Positions 36,872 to 49,264 of a stretch of DNA of 64,000 nucleotides are shown one piece after another. Both the position numbers and the translations under genes were made by a program. The notes under the pieces were generated by a model. It was not told where the DNA came from, did not search any database, and saw only the letters and a program-made list of their open reading frames with translations. Positions within the stretch are counted from its first letter, which is position 1. Every line of letters begins with the position of its first letter. Origin of the DNA: Luzula sylvatica (taxonomy: Eukaryota > Streptophyta > Magnoliopsida > Poales > Juncaceae); contig OX326956.1 in NCBI GenBank assembly GCA_946800325.1, forward strand, positions 25,921,357 through 25,985,356, given 5' to 3'.

Positions 36872-38181
36872 TTTTTTTTTTTGAAAAATTAAGAAGCATT
36901 TCTTCTTTGATATATTAAAGCAAGTTTAATACGTTGTTTTTTATATTTTACATGAATATGTAAAAAGTAATACCCTAATAAAATAAGAAAAAAAAGAAAC
37001 TTTTAAGAGAAGGGGAGGTCAACGAACTCCTCGGTTAGTCGTGCTTTTCCGGTGATTCTTTAGCAATTTTTCGTCCAATTCGAGCCTTCGTTAATAGCCT
37101 TTTCTATCGTTATAGATGGTGGTGCTTTCTTTCCATCGAATATACATGCGTTCCTTTCTTTCCAAATTTTCCAAATCGTTGCTAAGAATAGAGTATCGAA
37201 ATTTCCTTTTTCCTTGGAGGTTCGGTTGGCTCTATTGGCTAGCCATGAGAGAAGTATTGTCGGTTTTGTGTGCAAAGGCGTGTCAAGATGTGCCGAGATC
37301 CCCCTCCATACGCGTCGGGCATACGGGCAATCTAACACGAGGTGAGTCCCATTTCCTCCGTAGCATTGCAATTGACGCATCATTGTATATTCGGGACATT
37401 CATCTTGGCTAGGTTGTCCCCAGTCAATGTTCTTCCTAGGATTGCGAGCCATCCAAAAAACCTTACTTTTAGTGGAGCTTTTATTTTCCAAAGTTTAGTG
37501 TTCCAATCGCACTCAATACCCGGGTCGATGATTAGGGTGTAGGTCGCGGATGTGGAGAAGGTGTCTTCCTTACCGAGCCATAATGGTGAGCTTGTAGCCG
37601 GGTTCCGTACGCAAGCTATGTTGAAAAGAGGTAGTAGTTTCTTGAGATCCTTGAGGAAAAAAGATAGGTGGTTGGCGGGAATGGAGGGGAGGTTTGCGGG
37701 CATGGTTGATGCCGTATATTTCGGATATGGTTTGACCCCACATGCTTTGATTTTGTACCGATATTTTCCAAAGACATTTGAGAAGAAGCGCGTTGTTGTG
37801 TGATTCGAGTTAATTAATCCTAAGGCTCCGTTTTTTTTCGGTAGGCAAACGTTTTTCCAATTAACGAGACAATTAGCGCCCACACAATTTTGGTCACCTC
37901 GCCATACAAATTTCCTTGTTATTTCATTCATTTCCTTTATTAACCAAATTGGCAATTTAAAACATTGCATGAAGTAGGTAGGGATCGAATTTAGGACCGA
38001 TTTAGCGAGTGTTAGGCGGCCACCTATTGTTAAGAATTTTCCTTTCCATCCCGCTAGTCTTGATTGTATTTTTTTGATAAGCGGGATGAAGTCAATTTTC
38101 CTTGGTTTTTTATGGTTGAGAGGCATCCCTAAATAAAGGATTGGGAGTTGTTTTTGTGTGCAATTTAGTATCCTCTTGATT
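36872..38181 (-). mobile_element. 5'-truncated LINE (L1 type) with reverse transcriptase C-terminus
   Basis: A 1310-bp insertion with target duplication GAAACTATTTACAT on both sides (36858-36871 and 38182-38195, read on the minus strand). From the 5' end it encodes L-Y-L-G-M-P-L, RLAGWKGKFLTIGGRLTLAK, SVLNSIPTYFMQC, a W-R-G block, then the zf-RVT domain (KAPLKVRFFGWLAILGR; C-V-N-C, H-L-V-L-D-C-P-Y-A-R-R-V-W across a frameshift) and the usual tail IWKIWKERNACIFDGK. The frame breaks near 37380. It ends in two hairpins and a poly(A). Sister copies are 1-153 and 60843-61641. Confidence 0.9.
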
Positions 38182-38184
38182 ATG

Positions 38185-38252
38185 TAAATAGTTTCCTAAA
38201 GCATTTGTTTTCACGGCTTATTCTGGCAAAAGCCACTTATTGGACGTGTGTT
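38185..38252 (-). pseudogene. relic of MATE exon 9
   Basis: The minus strand follows exon 9 of MATE2 (52798-52890) closely after a TAG acceptor: A-A-C-A-C-A-C-G-T, then GTGGCTTTTGCCAGAAT. The frame is broken early. The LINE at 36872-38181 cut this relic at GAAACTATTTACAT, and the intact equivalent at 52855-52870 shows the empty site. Confidence 0.6.
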
Positions 38253-38290
38253 CTAACAAGGACAACCTGTAAGTTCATACAGAATGATGA

Positions 38291-38427
38291 TTTCTTTAAA
38301 TATTAAATGGAGAAGACTCATATGTTCTCCATCCATTGATATCAATAGAGATTGAATCCATAATCTCTCGCAACATACAAATTTTTTTATTTTCATACTC
38401 AACTAACTAAGTTATGGACCCAATAGA
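38291..38427 (-). mobile_element. short tRNA-type SINE
   Basis: A 137-bp insertion flanked by 15-base near-repeats CATACAGAATGATGA (38276-38290) and CATACAAAATGACGA (38428-38442). On the minus strand it has an A-box-like TTAGTTAGTTGAGTA and, about 45 bases on, a B-box-like GGATTCAATCTC, the order of an RNA polymerase III promoter. The related position at about 52753-52775 lacks the insert, giving an empty site. The family is not identified. Confidence 0.6.
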
Positions 38428-38686
38428 CATACAAAATGACGATATATCGTAAAATAATATTTTTCTAAATAAAATAGTATGTATCAAGTAATGAAATTTA
38501 CTCATTTCTTATTTTGTACATATGTTTGAGGTTCCTCATGAACCCACATCATCATGTTTATCATGATTATTAATTATTAAATTGTGTGATGTGAATATTA
38601 TACTCTTCATGAAGCCACATCATCATTTTATCATGATTTTTAACCATTAGATTGTGTGATGTGATTTCATCATATATATATTAATA

Positions 38687-38946
38687 GGGTAGTTCTATCA
38701 TACACCCTTTTACTGGGTATTTTGGGTATTTTAGCAATTAATTATATTTGTAAAAAGGTGTATCATAAAATTTATTTTTTATGGAAATTTTGATTTAAAA
38801 GAACAACAAAAAATTCCAATTTAGTTAAATATTAATTGATAAATATATTTGATATCTTACCTTAAATATTCATAAATGGATAATTACTCAAAATACCCTT
38901 GAAAATGGATGTATGATAAGAAAATTGGTGTATGATAGAAGCCCCC
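38687..38946. mobile_element. Mutator-like MITE (family copy 2)
   Basis: 260 bp. The ends are GGGTAGTTCTATCATACACC and the inverted GGTGTATGATAGAAGCCCCC. It has a perfect nine-base duplication ATATTAATA (38678-38686 and 38947-38955). Its mirror copy is at 55881-56141. Same family as the MITE in MATE intron 1. Confidence 0.82.
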
Positions 38947-39182
38947 ATATTAATATTACATTCGATCATTTAAAATATGCATATTGTATGACTATTTTTA
39001 AGTATCAATTTGAAATATTAGATGTAGTGATGCGGATCAATTTCAATAATTGATTTTTTATTAGATTTTTTTCAAAATCATATTCTGTATAGTCATTTAT
39101 GTCACTATAACATTTTTGTTTTATTGGAACAGTCAAAACAGATTAATTGCATCAATGACAGAAAACCAATTAATAAAATTAC

Positions 39183-39300
39183 CTTGACTTGGTAGTCAAT
39201 CAAATAACCTAGAATTAGACTTACTCGGATTCGAACCAAATCACAACATGTGATATTTATATAAGACACTAATTTCTGCCAGCCATCATCATTTGCATTT
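39183..39300 (-). pseudogene. relic of MATE exon 7 (second, older copy)
   Basis: Mirror of 55527-55644. It retains the G-W-Q-K-L region and the GT donor with following intron bases, but has substitutions (for example Arg for Gly near the middle) and no neighbouring exons. Confidence 0.65.
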
Positions 39301-39909
39301 CTGATAACATACCTAAATGAAATGTATTTTATATAACATAGGTAAAAATGATATTCTAGATTCTTTTATGGTTAAATATGATTTTTTTTGTTTTTCGAAC
39401 AATAACATGATATTTTGGGGTTTTTGGAGGATAAATATGTATATCCTCTTTTGTATTGTTATTATTATTATTTTTTTTATTTTTTTTATCTTATAAGTGT
39501 TCAAAGGTAAATATGATTATCTTGATTTTTTGAAGCATAAATATGATGTTTTTTCGAATGATAAATATGATATTTTGGATTGTTAGGACGGTAAATATGT
39601 AAATTTTTCATCTTATTTGTTTATTATTGTTATTATTATTTTGTATTTTTTATATTTTCTAAGTTTTTTTAGGGGTAAAAATTATATTGTGTATTTTTGG
39701 AAAGATAAATATGATATTTGGGGGTTTTAGAATAATAAATTTGCAAACTCACAATTTAATTTTTATTTTACTTTCTATGTTTTTGAAGGGTAAAAATGAC
39801 ATTTTGGATTTGCGAAAGAATAAGTATGATATTTTTTTTTTCAATGAGGGTAAATATTCAAATCACCCTTTTAATTTGTTAATTATTACTATAATTATAA
39901 TAACAACAC

Positions 39910-39960
<51 letters not shown>

Positions 39961-40532
39961 TAATATATCAAACGATTTGTACAATTATTCGATGTCTTTT
40001 CGTTGGATAAATAATTAATGGTCCAATTCTTTGGATATTAAGACAAATTGAAAAAGAGGCGCGAAATTTTCGTTCCGCGCGCATCATACAAGTATTTTAT
40101 ATTTCTCCATGACTTCATCTCACCTAATACTAACCATTCACTTCTTTTGCGAAGCTTTTAAGAAAGCCGCTTCTTCAAGCGTACATAATACTTGCATTCA
40201 AAGAGGAGACTTAGTACCCATTGCAGCATATTTTCCTTGACGTGGATATTATCTCATTAGATTTTTCCTGACAATTGTTTAACGAAACATGTTTCTTATG
40301 CATACAAAATCAAATACATTGAAGTGAGAGTATTATAAATATGAATGTATTTATTATGTTTATTTTATATGAATGAATTGTATTTAACATACATGACACA
40401 TACATATATGTGTGTATCTCCATGCATGTATTTATGACATGTCACATATGTCTATATGTGTCTAATGCATATTCCATGTCATGACAAATATGTGTGTATT
40501 TGTCACATGTATACTCCATGTCATAACACATA
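39301..40532. other. AT-rich 3' flank, inverted
   Basis: No gene seen. It contains many short TAAATATGATATTTTGG-like phrases (39500-39860), an (AAT)n microsatellite at about 39909-39962, and ATGTGT/ACATGACAT palindromic words around 40380-40530. Mirror of 54252-55520. Confidence 0.6.
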
Positions 40533-41660
40533 CAGGTCCAGTCCTGTATGTTGGCCCAAGAGGTCAATGTCAAAGGCCACCATTTTCTAAAAAATCACAT
40601 TTTTTCCTATCTAATGAGATATGCCCAAGATAGATTTTCAACCCAACATTTTTTACTCAAAACAAGCAAACGAAGGAAAAAGCAAAAGAAGGAAAGAGGA
40701 CTCCTGTCAGGGCATCGCGACTGGAGTGCGGGCGAGACTCCAAGTACTTCAGACGATGGTTGCTGCGACGGTGCAAGGCTCTATTGGCTGCTGCGACGGC
40801 GGATTACTGACGCGCTGAAGACGACGCGGTTTCTGACGGTGAAGACGACGCGGATTTCTGGCAGGTTTATTCTCGGATTTGGTCGGGTTTCTGCGGATTT
40901 ATGGCAGGTTTATTCTCGGATTTTGTCGAATTTTCTGCGGTTTTATTCTCGAATTTGTGCGTCTTTCTTCTCGGATTTGGTGTATTTGACTGGTGGTGCG
41001 TAATTAGACCATAATTTGTCCCGAATTGTGTATCTTAGTCTCAAGTTTCTCTCGAGTTATAGTTATTGACTCCAATTTAGCTTCAATTTCTCTTCAATTT
41101 ACTAATTGGGCGCAATTGGACTTTAGTTCGACCCAAATTTGACCTGATTTCGATTATAATTTTTGAATTTTTTGGTTAGTGATTATTTTTTGAATTTGAC
41201 TCTTATTTGATTCATATAGTTTCGTATTCTAATTATGTTATTTGTGTAAATTGTATTGTAATTGTAGTAATCATGTGGCTTAAACGAATTCATGTATCGG
41301 GACACATGAGGCGATGCAAGACAACCAATGCGATGTGGCGACCTAAATGACGATGTGGAAGTGGCACTGCTTAATTCCTGCCATAAGAAGATGCTAGGAG
41401 ATGAGATGTAAAGGATGACGTGACAGGATGGCCATACTGCTCCTCCATTTTTGCTAGGAGATAAGACGCGCGACAAGCTGGCTCGTAATAGCATAATTGC
41501 GACAAAATAACGGGTATTTTCGCATATGGCATTTCATTTGAATGTTTGTTGTGCTAGAAATAATTGTATTTAATTTAAAACTAATATAATATAATTTTGT
41601 AATTTCGAGATATCTTCGTAATGTTTGTCAAAGGCCTCCGAAAGTGCCGGGCCGGTTCTG
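40533..41660. mobile_element. non-autonomous hAT element, inverted copy
   Basis: 1128 bp. Terminal inverted repeats are CAGGTCCAGTCCTG and, from the other side, CAGAACCGGCCCGG (10 of 14 identical). Its eight-base duplication is AACACATA/GACACATA. Mirror of 53124-54251. The interior has a GC-richer open frame of about 150 codons (40548-41003) with Lys/Arg-rich start and TTTATTCTCGGATTT tandem words. I do not recognise it, and no transposase domain is visible. Confidence 0.7.
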
Positions 41661-41832
41661 GACACATATGTGTACTGTGTATGTTTGTAGATGAATATTG
41701 TATGATATATAAATCTGACTTGTAGTGATGTTAAACGTAAAAATTCAAGAAATAAAATATCCATGATTTTCTCTTCTCATTTCACAACAACAATTACATT
41801 TATTCATTTGTTTACAACTTTACATCATAATA

Positions 41833-42497
41833 CTATATGTAACATCATGCAAACGGGTACGAACTTTGATAACCCGTGCGTATATCAAATATACGACTAT
41901 GATTCGACCCTCGAATTGATGGCGATCGCTCTGATACCACTGTTGATAATTCACCCGTTCCCGGGTCCGCGCAGCGGTTATGAAGGCCCGGTCCGGTTCC
42001 CAAAATCCAAGATCACGCCATGACTTCGAGGGTAGGATGCAATAGAAGGATAGACGATTACCGGCGTGAAATTGATCACGCACGACGGGTTGATCGCTCG
42101 CATCCTTTCCTTCTCCGGTGTCATGTTGGTGACATGCCCGTGCGTCCCATACCACACGTCTCCCACCGTCTTGACACGCCTCCGGTTGTCTTTCGTGCGT
42201 CCCACGTCCACACTCTTCCACAGCCAACAGTTTTGCTCCTTCGGTTTGATCACAATCGGAGAGCCACAAGTGTCGCTCCTCTACTTGTATCCACCGTGAG
42301 TCGGAGTTCGTCGGTCGCGGATGCAACTGTCTAGACGAAGCACCGGCGAACTTGCTTGATTAGATCGATTCTCTATACCGAGAAAAACTCCTTTTTCTCG
42401 GTCTTTCTCTCTTCACACTCTTTCACTCTCTTGAAAGATGTCTCTTTATATTTCTGGATTATTCTGAATAATATCATTTATTGATCTGAATGATCTG

Positions 42498-42580
<83 letters not shown>

Positions 42581-43077
42581 GAAACATCCTATTTATATCA
42601 TATAGGATAAGGATGGGCCAAAAGGCATGTATATCCAATATACACTCTTTCACACAGAAAACTGCAGACACCCTTTCAGTATTCTGTTGAAACGAAAATA
42701 TTAAATCGTCCCAACCGACTTTGAACATTCACAAAAGTAGTAGATAATCTTATTATATTTCCAACCCAATTGGATCTGGCCCAATTGGAGTTCGGATGGG
42801 AAAGTTACGGACGTTTTACTAACTGTATGTCAAACAGTCACACCCTTTCGGTATTCCATTAAAACGACACTGATACGTCGCTCAAATGAAAAATATTTCT
42901 ATATGAAAGTTCTAGATAATCTTATTATATATCTAACACAATTTGAACCAATAAAATTGGAGTTTCCCACTAAAAGTTATGCCAGTTTTACCAAACTGTT
43001 TCTTATGCCTACGGACGCGTACGTTCGTTTATCCTTGTGTACAATTTTACGGTTGATCCGAAACTGTATTTCTTTCA
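41833..43077 (-). mobile_element. copia element copy 2, leader, primer site and 5' LTR
   Basis: Direct copy of 17482-18745. Primer site TGGTATCAGAGC is at 41928-41939 (minus) and the LTR is 41941-43077 with a (GA)n tract at 42503-42577. AGAAA follows at 43078-43082, the outer target duplication. It was separated from the rest of its element (27945-34206) by the inversion. Confidence 0.9.
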
Positions 43078-43605
43078 AGAAATCATTTGTCCCAAGTAAT
43101 ATAAAAAAAAAACAGTTGGCAAAACACATGTAATCCGACTAGGAGCCATTTAGGAATTAGTTGGTATGGAGCCTAAGTTTTTATTCCTTCTTGCAAAACA
43201 CATGTAAATCCATATATTTTTCTCTTTAATATATCAACAAGTCAACCAGGTATGGAAATTGCTATCCTTACTTAAAAAATATATTAAAAGAATTATAAAA
43301 AATGATGAACACACTTAATTAATGGAAAATATAACATGCTTCCAAACACACTATGATACTCCTGATTTGTCAAGTGAGGATGTTTAATTAGATTAATTAG
43401 TTTTTTTTAATTTAAATCAATTAAAATAAATACTGATTTGAGGATTAATCACTCCAATCAATTCATTAAAACATCATCGATTGACGCATTAAGAATATCC
43501 ATGAAGAATGTAGGAGGCTCCACATATAACCCCATAATTAAATGGTTATTAACAAAAAAAACACACAATTAACGGTTAATAATATATTAAAAAAATATTT
43601 GAACA

Positions 43606-43607
<2 letters not shown>

Positions 43608-43636
<29 letters not shown>
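43608..43636. repeat. (TA)n microsatellite, short allele
   Basis: About 14 AT units at the position equivalent to the 45-unit run at 19277-19366. Confidence 0.85.
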
Positions 43637-43642
<6 letters not shown>

Positions 43643-43904
43643 CATACACTAAGCTTTTCGAAAATCGTTGTATTTGTATCGTATCCTAAGCTTTTCAGTC
43701 AAATTTGAACAAATTATATGCGTTTTTCAGCAAAATTACATATTTTTCAGTGTAATTCGAGCAAATTATAAGCATTTTCAGTAAAATTTGAGCAAACTCA
43801 AGGAGATCATAAACAATTTATTTTAAAAACCAGTGTTTCTGGCAAGAGAGTTTCAACATTTGAAGTAACATGAAATATGTTATTTTTTTAATTTCAAAGT
43901 TTTG

Positions 43905-44163
43905 GAGAGTTCTATCATACAACCTTTTACAAGAATATTTTGGATATTTTAGCAATTAATTATATTTGTAAAAGAGTGTACATAAAATTTATTTTTTATA
44001 GGCATTTTTGTTTAAATGAACAACAAAAAATTTCAATTTAGTCAAACATTAATTAATAAATATATTTGATATCTTACTTTAAATATTTATAAATGGATAA
44101 TTACTCGAAATACCTTTGAAAATGGATGTATGATAAAAAAAATAGTATATGATAGAAGCCCCC
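43905..44163. mobile_element. Mutator-like MITE in MATE2 intron 1
   Basis: Direct copy of 19635-19893 with the same nine-base flanks. It was carried by the block duplication and is not a new insertion. Confidence 0.75.
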
Positions 44164-45897
44164 AAAGTTATGTATTAGTATTTGCCATATGCCTGAATCC
44201 GGACGGATAGCGTCACAGGTGGTAGAAAAATGCATTATCCTGGTTTATGAAAAATATGCTCGTACATCATAACGAATCCAGGATAATTTTGACAGTGTGA
44301 TGTGAAACCATTTACGATCACTTCAACCTATCGCGTTTTGTATTTTATTGTTAAATGTGATGTTAAATACATATATTATATATGAATAAATGAACTCGGT
44401 TGATCCCAAAAATATGTATTGAATGGACATGTATTAAATAAGTAAACATGTAGTAAACAAATACGTACTAAATAAGTAAATAATATGGGTTCAATACATA
44501 AAATATTTAAATTTGACAATTATTTTGTCCTTATCTGTTTCATTTATAATTATTTACAAACACATCAATTAATTGAAGAAATTTAAATTAATTGAAGAAA
44601 TTTAAAGGAGACAGCATCAATAGATCGAGGAAATTAGCTCTCCTCACATATTATTAACAATTAACAATAGCTCGCGCAACAATTACGCGGGACCTCATAT
44701 TCTTTTATTACATGTTATTAGCAATAGTCTTTTAAAAATTTGTAAGTATTATTTATGACTAAATAATACAACACTCTTTAGTAACCTACAATGACGAATT
44801 GCAGTTAGGATTATCGAGTGCAATAGAAACACTTTGCGGCCAGGCGTTCGGAGCAAAGCAGTATCACATGGTCGGCATCTACCTTCAAAGATCATGGATC
44901 ATCCTTTCTATCAGCTTCGTCATTCTCCTACCATTGTTCATCTTTGCGGCACCAATACTCGAGCTCCTCGGCCAAGACAAAACCATCTCAAACATAAGCG
45001 AAACAATTTGTCTCTGGTATTAATCAACGGTCGATCCCACAAATCTTCACACAAAATGTAGAACTAAATTAATTTATGTCGATGCAGGTACATTCCGGTG
45101 CTCTTGGGATACATCTTAGGCTGCACGCTTCAATTTTTTCTCCAATCCCAAAGCAAGAACTTTATCATTGCGTACTTTGCCGCGTTTTCAATTCCTTTTC
45201 ATATCTTCCTTTCATGGTTTTTGGTTGTCCACCTCTCTTTCGGGATTCCAGGCGCAATGAGCGCATTGATAATCTCCGTGTTGATACCAGTGATTGGCGA
45301 GTTGTTGTATATCACTTGCGGAGGTTGTCCTGACAGATGGGGGGGTTTCTCATCGAGCGCTTTTGCTGATCTTTATCCACTCGTCAAGATCTCTCTTGCT
45401 TCTGGTGTAATGATTTGGTAATAATTTAGCTTGCCGAGACTCGTTTATTTTGTTTTCCCTTAACTACTGTCTGATTTAATTGGCACAGTCTGGAGCTTTC
45501 GTATAACTCTATACTCATATTGCTGACCGGTAATATGTTGAACGCTGAAGTTGAACTCAATGCGCTGTCCATATGGTATGTATGCATATATGTATATCTT
45601 CAACAACTTCATACGAAATTAGATTGATCGATATCACTTTTATCAAAAATAATTATATTCTTTATATCCTTGGTAGCCTCAACATAGCGGCGTGGGACTT
45701 CATGATCGCTCTTGGTTTGTTAGGCGCGGCAGGGTACGTACTACTTTTCTTTATCGGTCTATCTCTATCACTATCAAATGAATGTAGTTATATATGTTAA
45801 TAAGTCCAAACCCAATTAATAATTATTATGTTTAATTAGCTCAATTAATTTTATGGAAAAATTTATATTAAGGAAAATAATTTTGGAAATTATTATT

Positions 45898-46924
45898 ATT
45901 TTTTTTATTTTTTTTATTTTTTTGAAAAACTAAAGAGGCGAAGCCTCTTTTAATATATTAAAGCAAAATTTAATACATTGGTGCGATTTTACATAATAAA
46001 TGTAAAAAAGTAGTTTCGCAAAAATAAATTATAATTGCAAAAGTAAGATACATGCCGAGAGATGATGCTTTCGGCCATCCTTAGACGAACGCAACCTCCC
46101 TGTGCCCTTGGTTTGCCACGCTAGCTCGGATTGTCATCGAAGCCGTCACCGTCGCTGTCGGACTCGCCCCCAGACTCGCCCCCAGACTCGGCCCCAGACT
46201 CGGCCGTCGCTCTCGGCCTCGCCCCAGACTCGCCCCAGACGTCTCCCAGACTCGCCCCAGACTCGGCACCAGCCTCGCGATTTTTCGATTTCCCTTTTTC
46301 CCTTCCCGCTTTTTCCTTTCGTCGCCCTTTTGCCTCCACCCCAAAATTGGCCCGAGTTTTTGCTCTTCGAGGAGCTCCAAAATTGTCCCGATGGCGTCCT
46401 CGAACCAGCGTCCTCGAACCAGCGTCTGGCGCAGCAGATCGAATGAGCCTCGAACCAGCGCCTGAACCAGCCTGATTCAGCCCCTTCTTGTCCCTGAAAC
46501 AGCCCCGAACCAGCGCCTGAACCAGCCTCAGCAGCCTGACAGTAAGCCGCCGCAGCAGAAAGATTCAGCCCCTTTCTGCCCCTGATTCAGCGGCCTGATT
46601 CAGCCCCTTCTTGCCCCTTCTTCTTGCCCCTTCTCCTTGCCCCTTCTTGCGCCTTCTCCTCGCCCCTTCGTATCCGTGGAGGCGGCGGCTAGGGTTCCTT
46701 CGCGCCGTTCGTCCTTCGTCCTTCGCGCCGTTCCTTCGCGCAGCCGTTCCTGCACCATTCGTCCTTTGTCCTTCGCGTCGTTCCTTCGCGCAGCCGGCCG
46801 CGTTCCTTCGCGCCGTTCCTTCGCGTCTCCAGGAGGTGCTGCAGAGAGGAGGGGATGGAGGCGGCTAAGGTTTGCCTCCACCCCCAAAATCGCCTCTAGG
46901 AGCGGCTAGGGTTTCGCCAATTTA
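45898..46924 (-). mobile_element. LINE-derived retroposon in MATE2 intron 5
   Basis: Direct copy of 21628-22657 with the same 13-bp flanks (left 45885-45897). The CCCCAGACTCG minisatellite differs in unit number from the first copy, so it has continued to change after the duplication. Confidence 0.75.
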
Positions 46925-48866
46925 GGAAATTATTATTGGGCCGATTTTAATTATAAGGAACTTAGTTTAGGAAATAGTTTTAAAGCAAGGTTTGAATTTC
47001 TTGTATTTCAAGTTTATGGAGCCTATAAATATGACTTGAATGTTTATCAATAATATATCAAAAATATCAATTAGAAAAACAAAGAAAGACTTGTAAGAGA
47101 CCATTATAATTATAAGAGAGGGTTTTGTTTATTAGAAATTCCTATTTGAATCTATATTTGAATCCCGTATTACCAACAATATATATGATTATTTTACAGG
47201 GTGAGGGTAGCGAATGAGCTCGGAGCAGGAGATTCAAAATTAGTAAAATTTGCAATCATTCATGTCGTGTCGACCTCATCTTTTATTGGACCGGTGCTCT
47301 TTATACTCTTCTTATTGTTCGGAGGAAAACTAGCTTACGTATTTACTGATAGTCCGGCGGTAATCGAGGCGGTTGCGGATCTATCCCCTTTTCTAGCTTT
47401 CACTATCTTATTGCAAAGTGTTCAGCCCGTGTTATCAGGTGCCTAATAATTAAATTAAAATAATAAAAATTGGTCATACACTAAGTAATAATACATGATT
47501 AACATGTGATTGATGGATATAAAATACATTTCATTTACATATGTTACAGGAGTTGCAACTGGTGCCGGCTGGCAGAAATTAGTGGCTTATGTAAATATCA
47601 CGTGTTATTATTTGGTTGGAATTCCACTCGGTTTAATTTTTGGTTATTTGATTGGTTACCAATTCGAGGTAATTTTACTAATTGGTTTTCTGTCATTCAT
47701 GCAATCAATTTATTTGGAATTTAATCAATTTGTAACTCATGTCCTCAAATTATATTTCGAAGGGTATATGGACAGGAATGCTCGTAGGTACATTGGTTCA
47801 AGCATTGGTTCTTTGCAATATTACTTGGAGAATGGACTGGGACGAACAGGTACATACCAATACTAATTACGAAATAATTTTATTACGATTAATCCTACTA
47901 TAATATTTTACAAACATTTTGTCCCATCCCGATAATGCCACGTCATTTATCCCACCCATTTGGATTTCAAAATGGCGCTCAACTATAATTAATTTTTTTT
48001 TTAAGGTCCAAACTCACGCCTCTCTTCTTCATTTGTTTTATTCACGTTTCGTCCCAGAGATCCGCGCCTTCTCCTTCTCTCCCCTTCTCGCACACAATCC
48101 GTGCCTTCTCAATGGTATTTGTCCTTCTTCGCTGCATCTCCATCTAATCCCTGAAAGAGTCATGAAAGAGGGCACCATCCAGACTACCCAGCAGTGCCTC
48201 CCTCTCCCAGCGATTCTTCACGACTTCTCAGAATTTCTATATCTTTGCCTCATCTCTATTTTCCCAACTCCTCATTTCTCATCTAGACACAATCATCTAG
48301 ACACGAAGGCACAGCGGCGAAGACACAAGATACTGCTGTTTGACACGATCTGGGTCGACTAGGGTTTCCTCCCGCCTCCACCAATTGGACATGGTGATTT
48401 ACGATTTTTAATCTCAAGAAGGCTTCTACGAATTCGGTACTCTAATTTTTGGTGAAAGTTGGATATTAATTCTCGATTTCGAATGGAGATTACTAATTCT
48501 TTCTTAAACCAACTTCTTTTCGATTATTCTCATATATTTCGTGTTTTTCTGGGAATTTCGTGTTATTTGACTGTTTAGTTTCATGATTTATCTGGAATTT
48601 CGTGTTTCAATTTTGGTGAAATTTGGATATTAATTCTTGATTTCGAATGTAGATTGCTAATTCTTCCTTAAACCAACTTCTTTTCGATTCTTCTCATATA
48701 TTTCGTGTTTTTATGAGAATTTCGTGTTATTGACTGTTTAGTTTGCTGATTTTTCTTGAATTTCGTGTTTGTAGTTTAAGTTAGTTCGTAATTTCACTGT
48801 TAATTTCTGGAAAATCTAACCTTTTCTGTTAATTTCACTGTTAAATCTATTTTCCGCTAGGCACTA

Positions 48867-49264
48867 ATGGTGCAAACAAGAGCAGTAGGAAAGAAAAAGA
48901 GAGGCAAGCAAACCAGCAAAGAAATTGCCGATTGTACCCCTACAGACCCAAAACCTTCTTCAACTCAGGTTTCTGAATTGTTAACGTTTTGCCCGTATGC
49001 CCTGTGTAAAATCATAAATATATCTTCTAAATTGTGTTTTGTAATTTTAGCAGAACCAGCCGCGTTGCCAGCCGTGTCTGTTCTTGATTGGTCCTCTTAT
49101 CAGGTACGAAAATATGACAACTTTTATCAACAAAGCCCTAATTTTGTGCTTATCAGAGCAATTAAATTATAATTATTATTTCTCATATATATCAGGCATA
49201 CTATAATGCGGCCGGGTCAAACACGACAGCACCTGGTTTCCACCCTCCTGTGTGGGGCCCACAG
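48867..49264 (+). pseudogene. captured GBF/bZIP-like N-terminal fragment, copy 2
   Basis: Blocks 48867-48968, 49051-49103 and 49196-49264, apparently identical to those at 24600-24997. The pattern D-W-S-S-Y-Q then A-Y-Y ... V-W-G-P-Q is retained; no bZIP domain. Confidence 0.5.

Larger units (their letters stand above)
27940..41832 (-). other. inverted segment of about 13.9 kb
   Basis: Everything here reads backwards relative to the array. 27945-34227 is the reverse complement of 10721-17003; 34225-37024 of 1-2800; 38574-41833 of 52951-56251. Turning it round restores the order MATE1 3' flank, MATE2 5' flank, MATE2 exon 1, copia, MATE2 exon 2. The left junction (27939/27945) has a five-base filler TTAGA. 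The right junction (41833) has a one-base overlap. About 743 bp (counterpart 52208-52950) and 478 bp (counterpart 17004-17481) are missing at the junctions. Confidence 0.85.

Noticed and set aside
37060..38126. Open frames on both strands as host zinc-finger genes
   Set aside because: The minus-strand product is the LINE reverse transcriptase tail with zf-RVT; plus-strand frames are its shadows.
38291..38427. A functional tRNA gene
   Set aside because: A- and B-box-like words are present but no cloverleaf can be drawn, and flanking repeats mark it as a SINE insertion.
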